Notes under the pieces: generated by a model
Told to the model about the DNA's origin: nothing
What the model saw: only the letters and a program-made list of their open reading frames with translations
Database searches by the model: none
NCBI GenBank assembly: GCA_049999765.1
Contig: JBNGIQ010008661.1
Span: 51,009 to 109,130, forward strand
DNA from: Phaeoceros laevis
Lineage: Eukaryota > Anthocerotophyta > Anthocerotopsida > Notothyladales
Length of the DNA stretch: 58,122 nucleotides
Direction of reading: 5' to 3'
Shown: in pieces, positions 10,621-21,765 of the stretch
How the letters are laid out: the number at the start of each line of letters is the position of its first letter
Position numbering within the stretch: the stretch's first letter is position 1
Position numbers and translations under genes: made by a program

Positions 10621-11494
10621 ATGCAGACCCTGCCTCCAGTGCAAGTGCCGCCTGAGCAGGCCTCCCTCCTGTTCGCAGCCTCGTCATCAGGTAAGTTGTG
10701 ATGTGCATACTGCTGGCCATGAGGTGGCGGGCTTCAAATCCATAACGTCGGAATCTGAACTGGCACTGGATGGTGGGAGTTGCCTCTTGCAGTGGCTCAA
10801 GAGTTTGCTAAGATTGCTGTGGCAGTTATTCTGAGCGGTGAAAGTGCTGCTAAAGGTTACTCCAAAGCTGCAAAGTTGCTGCATGTGACAGTAGAAGCTG
10901 TCGATGAGGCAGTCAATTCCCTGCGCAGCATCTTCACCACTGCAGCTCGGTCCAACCTCTCCAACGAGCAAATGCTAGAGTTGCTCGAAGACGTGGGGTT
11001 TGAAACGGTGGCAGGGAATGCGCTTGCGGATTACTTCGGCCAGAGGAAAGAGGAAATCAGAGATGTCGTTGCAGTATCGACTCTCAACTTGCCGTCATAC
11101 AAAAGTCTGGATTGGCGCCTGGATGTGCAGGCAGGTTTTGAGTTATCTTACAGAAGCTGTTCGTGTCTTTGAGTTGCTAGAGGAATGAATACTTTGTTGA
11201 TTAGTGCTGGAAAATAATCCTGTGTCCTTGCGAACCTGCAAAACTTGCTCTTACTTTCTACAGGTGGCAAGTAGGAGCTTGAGAAACCAAGCCATCCCTT
11301 CTTTCTTCCTACGACTCCTCACAAAGCAAGAAGGTTCCTCTGTTCCCTCTGAACGTCTGGATGACAAGGACTGCACAGCAAGCTTTATGGAGTCTGATTA
11401 TGCTACCCTCAAGGCAGTGTGCGCAGAGCTGGAGATAGCCCTAGCAGAGCCTAGGACTCGTCACGTTCGGCGTGTGGTGCGTTATTTCAAATGA
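10621..11494 (+). CDS. COMMD2: COMM domain-containing protein 2 (COMMD2)
   Basis: Three exons, 10621-10690, 10793-11130 and 11264-11494, give 212 residues (human COMMD2 has about 199). The N-terminal helical region (AQEFAKIAVAVILSG) is followed by the COMM domain with the family hallmark LPSYKSLDWRLDVQVASRSL and the end HVRRVVRYF, both very close to COMMD2. COMMD proteins form a heteromeric ring in the Commander complex for endosomal recycling. Intron 2 begins with GC after CAG: only a GC-AG intron (11131-11263) keeps LDVQ|VASRSL in frame, while the nearby GT donor gives an early stop. Degenerate repeats derived from a similar GGGACTGGCTTG unit follow the stop codon. Confidence 0.93.
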
Positions 11495-11503
11495 TTTGGC
11501 GCA

Positions 11504-11625
11504 TCCGAGTGGGCTCAGGGACTGGCTTGGGCTGGTAAGTAGGAGCTTGTTCAGGGTAGGGACTGGCTTGTAGGAACTGGCAAGTAGGGACTGGCTCAGG
11601 GACCGCCTTGGACTGGCTTGAGAAA
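11504..11625. repeat. Degenerate minisatellite-like repeat
   Basis: About three imperfect units of roughly 40-46 bp built on GGGACTGGCTTG and GGTAAGTAGG words. It begins right after the COMMD2 stop, so it lies in or near the 3' UTR. Confidence 0.5.
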
Positions 11626-12095
11626 TTACAGATCCCACAGGAGGCATCTCCGAAATGACATCTCAGGTGAGTCTTTTGATTTGCTATGACAGTTTTGCGA
11701 GGCTCACACATTGTCGAATATTTTGATCTGTGTGCACTTGGGTTGTTAAGAGCTCAACTGGTGAAGGTATGTTGCAGGAACCTGAACTATTCATCACCTG
11801 GCGCTTCCTCAACTGTAGGAATAAGGCACTGATAACAGATTTTGTGCGCAAACGAAGGACATGTTTCAGCACTAAAATCCCATATCTTCTTTTGGAGACA
11901 AATAGCTTGGAGGCGACACGTACTCAAGGCCACCGTGCCGAAGCCTCTTTTGATTCGAACAGACTTGCTTATTGAAAAGTTCTTGATGAGCACTGTATTC
12001 ACACGACCGCTTTGTTGCCAACATCATCGTTTTGGCAATGCCTGCATAGCACTACCATTATGTGATTGCTAGTTTTGAGGGCCTCGCGCAGCAGT

Positions 12096-12151
12096 TCCCT
12101 GGACGGGGGCTCCTGGTTGTTGCTTGCAATCCCTGGACGGGGGCTCCTGGT
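12096..12151. repeat. 22-bp direct repeat pair
   Basis: TCCCTGGACGGGGGCTCCTGG followed by T occurs at 12096-12117 and again at 12130-12151, identical in both copies, with a 12-bp spacer. Confidence 0.7.
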
Positions 12152-12882
12152 CGCCGGTCGAAAATCCGGACGGGGTGTGGAATTGCCATGTGGAGTTGGC
12201 TAAACACTATAATCATCCCACTACTACTTCAATTGGGCCCTTTGTAAATGGAAATTATGCAATGGACGTCTGGTTGTGATTCTTCAGATTACAATATTCC
12301 TATTGGTCTCACCGACTCTCACGTCCCCAATCTCTCAGTTACTCGGTATATTTTTTCAGGTGCACGAGGTACTACAACTGTACTACCAAAATACTGTTCG
12401 CTCTTTTCAACCATGACCGCAAACCAGGAATAGGCATGCAGCAACTCTTCAGATTCACACGTCATGGAGACAGGCACCGTAGAATGTTGGGCTTCGAGAT
12501 TGATACACCGGAGAATACAAACTTGTAACCGGGTAAGCATATCATACCGTGTTGGCATTGCCAAGCCAAGGAGAGGAAAGGAGGTCCGATTTTCCGAAGC
12601 TTTTATCCATTCAAGGGTTGTACTGCAGACGGAATAGCTCATCTTTATAAATGGCGAGTTGTACTAGTAGATATCATGGGGCCACCACCTTTCGTTGGTG
12701 AGACTGAGGGTTCCTGTGGCCCAGATGCATAGAGCACCGCTGCCAGCTACAGTTGCTTGCGCTTGGTACAAATGAGCTTCGTTTCCTGAGAAGACTCTAC
12801 ACTCCCTTCCCCTCTCCTATTTCCAGCTCCCGAGCTCCAAGCCCCCCTTCTGATCGTTCTGTTTGGCCAGCTCATTCACATT

Positions 12883-13309
12883 ATGTCTGGCTGCGGGAAC
12901 GCCAACTGCCCTTGTGGCTCCAAGTGCCAGTGCGGCAGCGGGTGCAGGTGGGTTGTGTTTTTCGTTTTTACAGCTGGAGCAAGTTGAGTTCGAAGGATGG
13001 AGATACGCAGGCCTTTCACAGCTGCACAATTGCCAATGCTCTAGCTGTTTTTCTTCTACTGCAGCTGCAAGAACACCATGGATAACTTGTTGGTTCAGAG
13101 CTACGGCTTCGAGCACTTAAGGTGAGGCTCTCAAACTCGGATCCGGAGGGACGGGAAATTGGAGAGAGGATTTTGAAGTGGCTTCAAGTACTTCTTCACT
13201 CACAACTTCGGATTCGTGCAGCTCTGACGCGGGGATGGAAGGCGGAGAGAACGACTGTAAATGCGGAGCTAACTGCAAATGCGCAGGCTGCAGCTGCCAC
13301 TCCACTTGA
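12883..13309 (+). CDS. Metallothionein
   Basis: Three small exons, 12883-12947, 13065-13121 and 13222-13309, encode 69 residues with 13 cysteines. The N-terminal domain has Cys at 4, 9, 11, 15, 17, 21 and 23; a cysteine-free spacer of 29 residues follows; the C-terminal domain has Cys at 53, 55, 59, 61, 64 and 66 and reads CKCGANCKCAGCSC, very like type 1/2 plant metallothioneins. It is a cytosolic chelator of Cu and Zn in the known family. All splice sites are GT-AG and the phases agree. No single open frame reveals the gene, because both cysteine domains are in separate exons. A TATA-like box at 12644-12651 would imply a long 5' leader. Confidence 0.9.
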
Positions 13310-14698
13310 GTGACAGACGTGCCAAGGTCCCCGGCGCTGTTTCTTATCGTGAACTGCGTCTGTGATGTGTTGCTACATCTAGGGATAAGCTGCCCTCACC
13401 AGGAACAAAGAAATGTATCCAGCTGTTAATCCTGGAATCATATGCATAAACGAAATGTGCTTTTCTTGAAGCTTTCTTTCGGTACTCTTCTCTATCTTCT
13501 TACTATTGGGAGCGATTGAGTGGAGTGCAGTCACGTTCTCGTTGTCAGGGGATTTATTTTTGTCAGGGGAAATGCCTGCCACCCATCAACATTCATCAAC
13601 CATGTTGCGCGCCTGCCTCGCCACACGTGTAGTACGACTCAACTAGAGTTTCCTCCGAAGGTCCGAGTTTCGAACGCCTGTAGTGTTCGGATTCAACTTC
13701 GGAATCGCTTCATAGGCGCGTACCATTCCCTCGTTAGCATGAAACGGAGTTTCTTAGGTCGAAACGTCGCTCCACAGCAGCACAGGCATGCTCCTAAAAA
13801 GAGCTCCAACAAAAATGTCGGCAACCTGGCATGTACTAACCCTTCACCTGAGTTCACATTATTGATGAAATACCAATGAAGATAACACACCGAAAAATCT
13901 ATAACAACCACTCAAAAGTCTCAATAAGTGCCGTAGAAAGTTACCGGTACTAGAAACGCAGACCTAAATTTTTGTCCACTAACTCCTTTAAGAGCCAATC
14001 ATTCCTCTTTACTCTGTTGTGGTAATTTTGAAGGATTTGGGGCGTGACTCGTGATTCTGTAGCGGAAAGGAGGCTAGAGTCCCAACGTGGTGCTCGTGAG
14101 CACGACTTGGTGCCTCCCCAGAAGACGTCCTCTCACCTATCGCATCCTTGTCGGGGGCCTCCATGTATGGCGCACCTTCTGTCACTCAATGCGCTCTCTA
14201 GCTTGGCCAAGCTCAGGCACCAACTGGCCAAGCGTGTTCTAGTTCATACTTCTCGTGGGATGTGTACTCTGTTGAAGTGTTGAAGTCTTGACACCTCTCA
14301 CCTTGCCTTCATTCGTCTTTCCCCTCTCCATTTGCTTCCTGGCTGCTCTTTCTTTTGATCCCTGCCTCTACTGCACTTTTCGTGCTCGCTCTTGTGTTCT
14401 TGCATTCCCCTGGCCCCAATTATTTGCCATGTTTGGGTACTCTTCTTGTACGTTTGCAGCTCGTCTGCCTGCTGCATCGTGCGGCTTGGCTTTTCCTTGT
14501 GACCGGTCTTTGATGAGAACCTTTACAGCGAGCTTTGGAGACAGCTGTCTCATCAGGTGATCTGTCAATTTTGGGGGCTCAGTTCCTTAGGCGCTTCGAA
14601 GACTCCCTTGCGGCAGGTGTGGTGCTTGCCTCAGCATTGTGCGGTTGAAGCTAGTGGGCACCCAGACAGCCAGCCGCCAGTCAGTGGAAATTGCAGTG
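13310..14698. other. Intergenic and UXT 5' region
   Basis: No gene recognised. CATCAG|GTGATC at 14552-14563 and TTGCAG just before the UXT ATG at 14699 could be the two ends of an intron in the UXT leader; this is a suggestion only. Confidence 0.4.
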
Positions 14699-15847
14699 AT
14701 GGAAATTGCGGGGGTACAGCTGGGGACTGCCGGAGCGCTGACCTTGTCAGTGGTATCGTCGGTGGCAATTGTGATCTGCAACAAGGCTTTGATAAGCAAC
14801 CTGCATTTTCATTTTGCCACCACGCTGACCAGCTGGCATCTGCTGGTCACCTTCTGCGGCCTTCATGTCGCCAGATCTTTGAAGTTGTTTGAGCACAAGC
14901 CGTTTGATCCGCGCACGGTTATGGGGTTTGGTATCCTGAACGGCATCTGNNNNNNNNNNNNNNNNNNNNNNNNNNNNNNNNNNNNNNNNNNNNNNNNNNN
15001 NNNNNNNNNNNNNNNNNNNNNNNNNNNNNNNNNNNNNNNNNNNNNNNNNATCCTGAACGGCATCTCCATTGCCTTGCTCAACCTTAGCCTAGGATTCAAC
15101 TCCGTAGGCTTTTATCAGATGACCAAGCTGGCAATCATTCCTTGCACTGTGTTGCTGGAAACAGTATTCCTCCGCAAGCACTTCAGCCGCAATGTGCAGT
15201 TGGCGCTCGTGATTCTGCTCCTCGGCGTGGGTATTGCCACAGTGACAGATATGGAGCTCAACACGATGGGGCTGATTCTCTCTGTTTTGGCTATACTCAC
15301 CACCTGTGTGGCACAGATTATGACCAACACAATCCAGAAGCGGTTCAAGGTGTCGTCAACGCAGTTGCTGTATCAGTCATGTCCATACCAAACCACTACG
15401 CTGTTCTTGACTGGTCCTTTTCTGGATGCTGCCTTGACCAAGGACAATGTTTTTGCCTTCAATTACAACGCGAAGGTGGTGTTCTTTATTGCTCTGTCAT
15501 GTTTGATCTCTGTTTCTGTCAACTTCAGCACCTTCCTTGTAATTGGCAAGACGTCCCCCGTAACCTACCAGGTGTTGGGCCATCTTAAGACATGCCTTGT
15601 GCTGGGGTTTGGCTACGTCCTGCTGAGGAACCCTTTCAGCTGGAGGAATGTCGGCGGCATTGGGGTTGCTGTAATAGGGATGGGTCTTTACTCCTATGTC
15701 AGCATATTGGAAGGGCAGCAGAAGTCTGTGGAAGCTCCACCTGTCCTTCCTCTTTCTTCCAAAGAGACGTCGGACAGCGACGAGCTTGAGCCTTTTGTGA
15801 AGGTCCATGAGGACGGCGAACCTGTATGGACAAACGGCAAGGCATGA
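14699..15847 (+). CDS. UXT: UDP-xylose-type nucleotide sugar transporter
   Basis: One exon interrupted by 100 N. The sequence matches Arabidopsis UXT1-3 along its length: SVVSSVAIVICNKALISN, TTLTSWHLLVTFC, GFNSVGFYQMTKLAIIPCTV, CVAQIMTNTIQKRFKVSSTQ and ATFL-type block SVNFSTFLVIGKTSPVTYQV. It is a ten-helix drug/metabolite-transporter fold protein of the Golgi or ER; the family exchanges UDP-xylose for UMP or UDP-derived nucleotide. The bases before the gap (14933-14948) are repeated exactly after it (15050-15065), and the family has one copy of ILNGIS there. Removing the duplicate and the N run leaves 343 residues, the family length. The start at 14699 begins at the conserved hydrophobic N-terminus; an in-frame non-ATG extension is less likely. 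Confidence 0.9.
   Translation: MEIAGVQLGTAGALTLSVVSSVAIVICNKALISNLHFHFATTLTSWHLLVTFCGLHVARSLKLFEHKPFDPRTVMGFGILNGIXXXXXXXXXXXXXXXXXXXXXXXXXXXXXXXXXXILNGISIALLNLSLGFNSVGFYQMTKLAIIPCTVLLETVFLRKHFSRNVQLALVILLLGVGIATVTDMELNTMGLILSVLAILTTCVAQIMTNTIQKRFKVSSTQLLYQSCPYQTTTLFLTGPFLDAALTKDNVFAFNYNAKVVFFIALSCLISVSVNFSTFLVIGKTSPVTYQVLGHLKTCLVLGFGYVLLRNPFSWRNVGGIGVAVIGMGLYSYVSILEGQQKSVEAPPVLPLSSKETSDSDELEPFVKVHEDGEPVWTNGKA
14950..15049. other. Assembly gap, 100 N, likely spurious
   Basis: A standard-length 100-N gap with the same 16 bp on both sides and the same reading frame on both sides. This is typical of two contig ends that overlap but were joined with a gap of arbitrary size. Confidence 0.85.
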
Positions 15848-16406
15848 TTGAAGCTCCTGGCTGCTGAGCTTAGCTCAACTGTTGCAACTCTTGCGTCGTG
15901 CTGATAAGGTGCAGCTGATGCCAATTTTCTGTTGCAATGTCCACAGCTTTGTTCTGCAGAGAGTTGAGTTCTAGTAGTAGTGTAGGGCTTGTAGAAGTTG
16001 TAGCTCTGGCAGCAACAGTCATTCTTGCCATGTTTTGGCGGCGATGAGCGTTGGTGAAATGCTTTATTGCTTAGTGCTGTGTTCCCAGGGATGTTCATGC
16101 TCGGATCCCGGACTAAGGTCCCTTGGATAAAAAATAGTGCCCTTCGTAACTGTTTCTCGCTTGCACGATCTGAAATCTGAGTCTCAATCACTCTTTCCCA
16201 CAATCCGAACCAGAATAGCGTGTGGAGACAAGCATGTGGAGACAACGGAAAACTGTAAGGTCATTAGCCACAACAATAGAGTAACATTACTGTTCTTTTC
16301 AACCACGGAAGTGAAGTAATCACTGGATATTCGACCACATACTCAATTGACGGAGGTCTATCGGTATCCGACAAACAAAGATCCATACTAAATGCTACAC
16401 ATAAAT
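15848..16406. other. Convergent 3' intergenic region
   Basis: Separates the 3' ends of UXT (+) and SRP receptor alpha (-). It presumably holds both 3' UTRs; no gene is seen. Confidence 0.5.
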
Positions 16407-19172
16407 CTACTGCAAGAGCATTTTGATAATGGACTTGACATTGAGTTTCTTGAGGTGTTTATAAGTCTGTCCACATCCCACGAACATCACTGGTGCACCA
16501 GAGCTGTACACCATGGACAATACCGCTCCCACCTGAACCGTAAAGGAGATTAGTTTAGTAAAGAAGTTCACTGCAAATTGCACGAGGAGTTTTCTCGAAA
16601 AACCGTAATGTTCTCAGGCACCTAAGGACAAGCTTATGTTCATGAATGACAAAGAAATGCATTCATCTACCTTGTCATCAATAGTGTCGTATTTAGTGAG
16701 CAAAATCCCATCAATCAGACGAGGGTTGGCCTTGGTAGAGAAATCAACGAGTTTCTGCAGAAGACAAAGGCTCGTCAAGGCACTCCGATCACATGTAAAC
16801 AAGGCATCTTGCATCTTAAAGTTATGGTGACCTGTTATGTGTCAGCTGACTGACCTGATTGAATTTGGTGAGCTGATCAACAGCATCATTCCCGACAAGT
16901 GCCTCTCCCACAAAGAGAACCAGGTCCGGCTCGTTGAGATTAATAAGCTTTGCAAGCGCCCGCATCAGTGGTTCGTTATCCTGCGTGGCACCTCCAACAT
17001 TAGTTCTTGGAGATCGTTGAGATACTGTACAATACCTTATTACACCTTAGTCCTCTGACGACAAATGATACCTGCATACGACCAGCAGTATCCACAAGAA
17101 CAACATCCTGCCGGGTGCGTACAGCTTCCAGGATTGCTTCTTTGGCAACAGCAGCTGGATCTTTCTCGTAGCCTTTCTCAAAGATGGGTACCTGCAGAGG
17201 AGAAGCAAATTGTACTCAGAGGTTTTAAACATGAAAGTCCCCCCCTAGGACACTCAGTTCCTTCTGCAGCACAAAATGTATTCTTGCCTTCAGACTGCGT
17301 GCATGTGTTCGGAGTTGCTCAACAGCCCCTGACCTAAAAGTATCGCAAGCAGCCATCATCACACTGATATCATGCTGCTGGAGCCAATACGCAACCTGCA
17401 ATGACAGCTAAATTAAAACTTTGGAAGATGTTCCGGCACAATAAATTGCCTTGGTGCAAATCCAAACTCTCACCTTAGCAAGATTTGTCGACTTGCCAAC
17501 CCCATTTACACCCACAAAGACAATCACATAAGGGCGTCCTTGCTCCTTGGCTGCATGAACATTGCGCAATATGTCCACTGATTTCTTCGGCGTCAGAATG
17601 CGAATTAACGCTTCCTCCATTGCTGCCTACATCCAGAAGAGCAGCTACTCAGATATACATAATGAAGCAATAAAATGGTGCTGGACAGCAGTGGGCTCAA
17701 GAACACCAACCTGCACAGTTGATGATACTCGAGTAAATGTTCCAAGCTTCTTCCCAACGAGGCTGGTGGCCACGGAGTCACACAGTTTCTCGGCAATTTC
17801 CTCAGCCTGAACAAGGGGAACAATCCCAATCCAGAACGAAATGCAAGGTCACGTCACAAGGAACCTTGAATTCAAAGCCGAAAAAACAGCACACATCCTG
17901 ACTGGTCAACATACCACATTCTTGGTCATCAAACGTTCCTTCAATGCCTTGAGTGCAGGCTCCAAGTCCGCCAATTCCAAGGATGACTTTCCAGCAACAC
18001 TGCACACATCAGACAACATCCTATCCTTACAGGAAGCTATGACGTTCTTGCAAAATGCCTACAGCGTCTGTCCATATGCTGCACCTGTACTCACTTGAGG
18101 TAAGGAACCAAGCAGCAAAGGAATACCTTTGGAAAACTGACGAAAACCAGCCCTTTTTTGCCGGGGCACTTTTGCCAGCCACTTCCTCCTCTTCATTCTC
18201 TTTGTCGTCATCCGAATCAGATACATATTCCTCCTTGTCCATCAAACTTTCGCCAAGATCCGTCAGCGGAACTATCTTTGCATACCCCTCCTTCGCATCG
18301 GGAGAATCAGTGAAATCCAATTTGGTTGGAGCAGGGGCTGTATTCCAAACCCTATTTTTCTTTGTTTTCTTACCCTGATCCTCCTTTGAAGCCTTGGATG
18401 TGTCTATACTCGTTCCTTTCTTCGCTCCCTTCCCTGCTGCTCTCATCTTCTGTAGCTTGCCTAAATTGAATGCCTTGTCATCTGCCGGTTTCCCTACATC
18501 CTCATCACTACTGCTCCCACTGGACTTCCCGTTTGCATTCGATGTTACAGTACCATTGCTGGCTGGTTTGTTAGTAGTCTTGCCATCTACAGCCGACCTA
18601 CCCTTGGCCCCTTTGTTAGTCAACCCCCCCGATTTCGCATCTGCATCTCCGTCGGGATCATCACTTCTTTTTTGATTTTTTGTTGACTCTTTTACACCCT
18701 TGATATGTCCTCCAGCATTCTGCCGCTTGCCGTCTGCTCCTTTGTTGGAATTCTGCAATACCGAGGTATCCTGTTTGCCCATGCGCAGCTCCTCTGCCCT
18801 GGCCACCGCCTCCACGTGTAGCTGCCGATACGTTTCATCGAATCCGGAGTACCTGGTCAACTTGGGGTTGTAGATCGCTGCAAATTCCCTCCTCACCGCG
18901 CTGAGTAGCTCATCCACGTAGAGGAGACGCAAAAAACGCTGATACACCGCAACAAAAACCAAGCCAAGCTCGTTGTGGAAGGTCCATTTCAAGGTATAGG
19001 ATCCACCCTCCCCAGGCACATCATACTGGAAAGCGGACGCTCCCGCCCGCTCCTCCAGCAGGCAGGTGCGGATGAGCGCCTCAATGGGTGTTCCCCGGAG
19101 CGCATTTCCGAGCTCTTTCCATGTCCACAGCACCAGGCCGCCCCGGGTGAAGATGAGCAGCTGCTCCAACAT
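16407..19172 (-). CDS. SRPRA: Signal recognition particle receptor, alpha subunit
   Basis: Nine exons: 18127-19172, 17915-17999, 17711-17806, 17474-17626, 17288-17395, 17072-17191, 16855-16980, 16671-16754 and 16407-16532. They encode 647 residues. Residues 1 to about 130 form the SRX longin-like domain ([18 protein letters not shown]) that binds the beta subunit at the ER. A long charged, low-complexity linker runs to about 345, then the NG GTPase domain: P-loop GVNGVGKST at 448-456, [21 protein letters not shown] at 530-534 and TKYD at 598-601. It docks SRP-ribosome complexes at the translocon. Intron 5 (17192-17287) starts AAG|GCAAGA, a GC donor; it is required to join SLK to VPIFEKG in frame. 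Convergent with UXT. Confidence 0.96.
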
Positions 19173-20670
19173 GGCTGCTCCCTGTCACCAATTGCTTGCT
19201 CTGATCCGAACGCCGCTTGGCACAATCTGGTGACCCGGTGTGTGAGCCTCGCCACCCCCCGAAACTAGACCTCCACGACTGGCGCCGGAGTGACTAACGA
19301 GAGCCCCTACTCGCTCAATTTCTCCTCTTCCGTGTTCTGGCCACTGAGAAGTTCCTTTTCATCGGCGCATGGAAGTTTCGCATGAGTCCACACGTTGCAG
19401 CGTTGTTCCTGCCACCTTGGAAACAGTTGAGACAAGCTGGCTGGTCGGACGGTCAAAGGTCATCAAGCTGGCTGGCCGGCCGGTGAACTCAACTTAATCC
19501 TAGCCGAACGCAATACACCCTAGTCTAATCTTTTATATGTAGTTACATAGTTACACTTAAGGAAGGCAAGGAGAGGACGAAGAGACTCTAGAAGGAAGAG
19601 GTCTATATTAGACATTGAAAATTTTTCAAAAATAATAATTTCATGTCATGTTTTCTCAAATAGGAAAAGGTGCTAGATTTCAATTTTTAGATTTCTTATA
19701 TTGGACTTGTAGGTCAGACAAAATCACACCCAACACTCAATTCCAAGCTTCATCTCATGGACATTCATGTGATCATTCAAAAATGGGAATTAGTAAAACA
19801 AATCGTGGGAACAATTAGGGGGATTGATACAAACGTACTTGTGATGACAAACTATACCAGCGTCAAGCACAAATGGATACATATGATGATGATGACCCTC
19901 CGGGACCAACAATTGAGATGTTGCTTTTTAGGAGAGGATTTGTGGCAACGGCCAGCTGGTAGAGGTCCCGTCCCACGGGTTTATCCAACCAGCAGCACTG
20001 CCTCTTCTAAGTCTAAGGCTAGCGGGAGGACAGTGTGTGTGACAGCTGAACCCATGGGCGGTTTTTGCAGCGGCACCATCATATCCAGACGGAGCCCAAG
20101 ATGCTTTGCGGGAACAAGCAGCAGCTGGGAGCATCTTTGAGATGTAAGCTTTCCGATATGCTGCCTACGTGCCTTTTGGAGTCTGAGAGAGTTCTAAGTA
20201 TGTGGTTTTCAAGGGGCTGTAAGTATAGTGCACTGCACCCTATTCCCAACTGGTGCACGTGTGGAAGAGGGAGGTAGAGGTGTGGAAAGAGAAGTGTATC
20301 GTTGATTTTTCAGTGTACCATCGTAACCAGAATTTCAGGCTACCCTATTCTTCGAAGTTGGGATCCCTCGAGGGGACGGTCATGGTGCCTACAAGGGCTT
20401 TTTGTCATGAGCCAACGGTGAGTCCTGCATTTTTAGGCATGAGAGATCCTTTTCTCTCCCAGGGGGCTGACCGGCAAGATCCAACTCTGTTCTGGGTGCA
20501 GACTCCTGCTGCGATGTAGCATCTGTCCCTTTGATCTACGCGGTTACATTATCGATCACTGGGAGGGATGCCAAGGTGCATCAGAGAGGGAGGACCCAGC
20601 TTCGGAGGTTTGTTTTTTGTGTCTATTACTAGAGTGGTAGGGTGCTTTTTGCGAAAGCCAGAGTGTTTTC
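19173..20670. other. Intergenic, no gene seen
   Basis: AT-rich from about 19500 to 19900. A 127-codon plus-strand frame at 19757-20140 has no motif and a skewed composition, so it is not called. It could include decayed upstream parts of the pseudogene that follows, but none were recognised. Confidence 0.45.
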
Positions 20671-21314
20671 CATGAGTCGCCTCGCCGTCCAGAGCCTCCA
20701 CACCCTTGGTGGCTCCTTCTGCCTCATCCTGGTGCTGCTCCTGGTGGCCTGCGCCGGCGCCTACCCCGCTCTCCGGGCCTCCCGCCACGAGCTGTTGGAG
20801 AACCTGCACCGCTACTGCGGATGGGCGTCCCTGGCGGCGCTCTGGTGCCTCGTCCTCCTCACCGAGTCCTACCACCAGCACCTGCTGGCCAACACGTCCC
20901 GGGCTCCGGCACCATGCTCATCCACTTCCCGGGGGGCGTGAGCGTGGGCCTGCTGGGCCGCATCAGCCGCGCGCCATGCTGGAATGGCACGCCTTCGTGG
21001 CCACCGGCACCGGCGTCAGCCCCATGCTCTCCAACGTCCTCCAGCACCTCGTCTGGGTCGGCCGCAACATCCGCCGCACCTTCGGCGACGAGGTGTGGGA
21101 GATGGTGCACCGCGCCTTGCCGCCCGACAGGCTCACTGTGGTGGACACCGCGGAGCAGGGCCGCCCCGACATGCTGGCGCTCGCTTGCCGGGCTGTGGAA
21201 GCGATCGACGCGCAGGTGGTGTTTGTTGGTAGCAACCGCGCTGGGACCAAGCTCCTCTTGGATGCCTGCCGTGCTCACGGCATCATGTGCTTCAGGCCCC
21301 TCTGGGACAGCTAG
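20671..21314 (+). pseudogene. Broken gene: membrane protein with FNR-like C-terminus
   Basis: Three blocks of one protein type lie in three different frames. First (about 20671-20890) comes a hydrophobic stretch with ENLHRYCGWASLAALWCLV; next (about 20905-20970) MLIHFPGGVSVGLLGRISRAP; last (about 20974-21314, to a TAG) the nucleotide-binding part with GTGVSPMLSNVLQHL, FGDEVWEMVHRALPPDRL and QVVFVGSNRAGTKLLLDACRAHG. GTGVSP is the NAD(P)-binding loop of ferredoxin-NADP-reductase-like domains. Similar blocks occur at the C-terminus of some large AMP-binding or adenylate-forming membrane proteins, from memory. The blocks abut with no room for introns, and residues are missing between them, so deletions with frameshifts explain it. 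The region is much more GC-rich than its surroundings. Confidence 0.6.
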
Positions 21315-21765
21315 CGTTAGTTAGGGTCTTCCAACTTACTTGGATGTACCCTAAACCATCACCCACTCAACCTACCCACCAACTAAGAATCTCGCTAGGG
21401 TAAAATCGGACAAATCGGAACACCGTTTGCTCTGTTTGTAAAAACACCAAAAACAAAATATGATAGCCCATCCCTAAGCAAATCACATGTGGTACAACAA
21501 CAAAACCACTTACGTTCCCAACGTAGTCATGAAGTAACACACAAAGGCACTAGAGATTGTGTTATGAGGGTTCACTTGGATTCATCTTTGTCCTAATTCT
21601 AATTTCAGATATAGTCGACTTATTACGATTTCCTCATGCAAGACAGCATGCATCGCAAGTGTAGAATAGACCAAGCATTAGGCCTGGGTTTTGTGTTCAT
21701 AACAACTACTGGCAGCGAACCTTTATCATCCAAATTGCAAACCCCAAAACAAAAAACAGGCTGCC
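21315..21765. other. Intergenic, no gene seen
   Basis: AT-rich space between the pseudogene and the 3' end of the RELCH-like gene, part of which is presumably its 3' UTR. Confidence 0.5.

Larger units (their letters stand above)
11495..12882. other. Intergenic with short repeats
   Basis: Between COMMD2 and metallothionein. It holds a degenerate GGGACTGGCTTG-type repeat just after COMMD2, a dispersed 22-bp direct repeat near 12096-12151 and a TATA-like TTTATAAA at 12644-12651, about 230 bp before the metallothionein ATG. No gene is seen. Confidence 0.5.

Noticed and set aside
14933-15065. Missing exon or inserted domain at the N run
   Set aside because: Identical flanks, intact frame and family length show that the ends overlap.
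19757-20140. 127-codon plus-strand gene
   Set aside because: No motif; AT-rich start and low-complexity end.
20859-21278. Long minus-strand frames in the GC-rich relic
   Set aside because: GC-rich DNA lacks stops by chance; the blocks with family motifs are on the plus strand.
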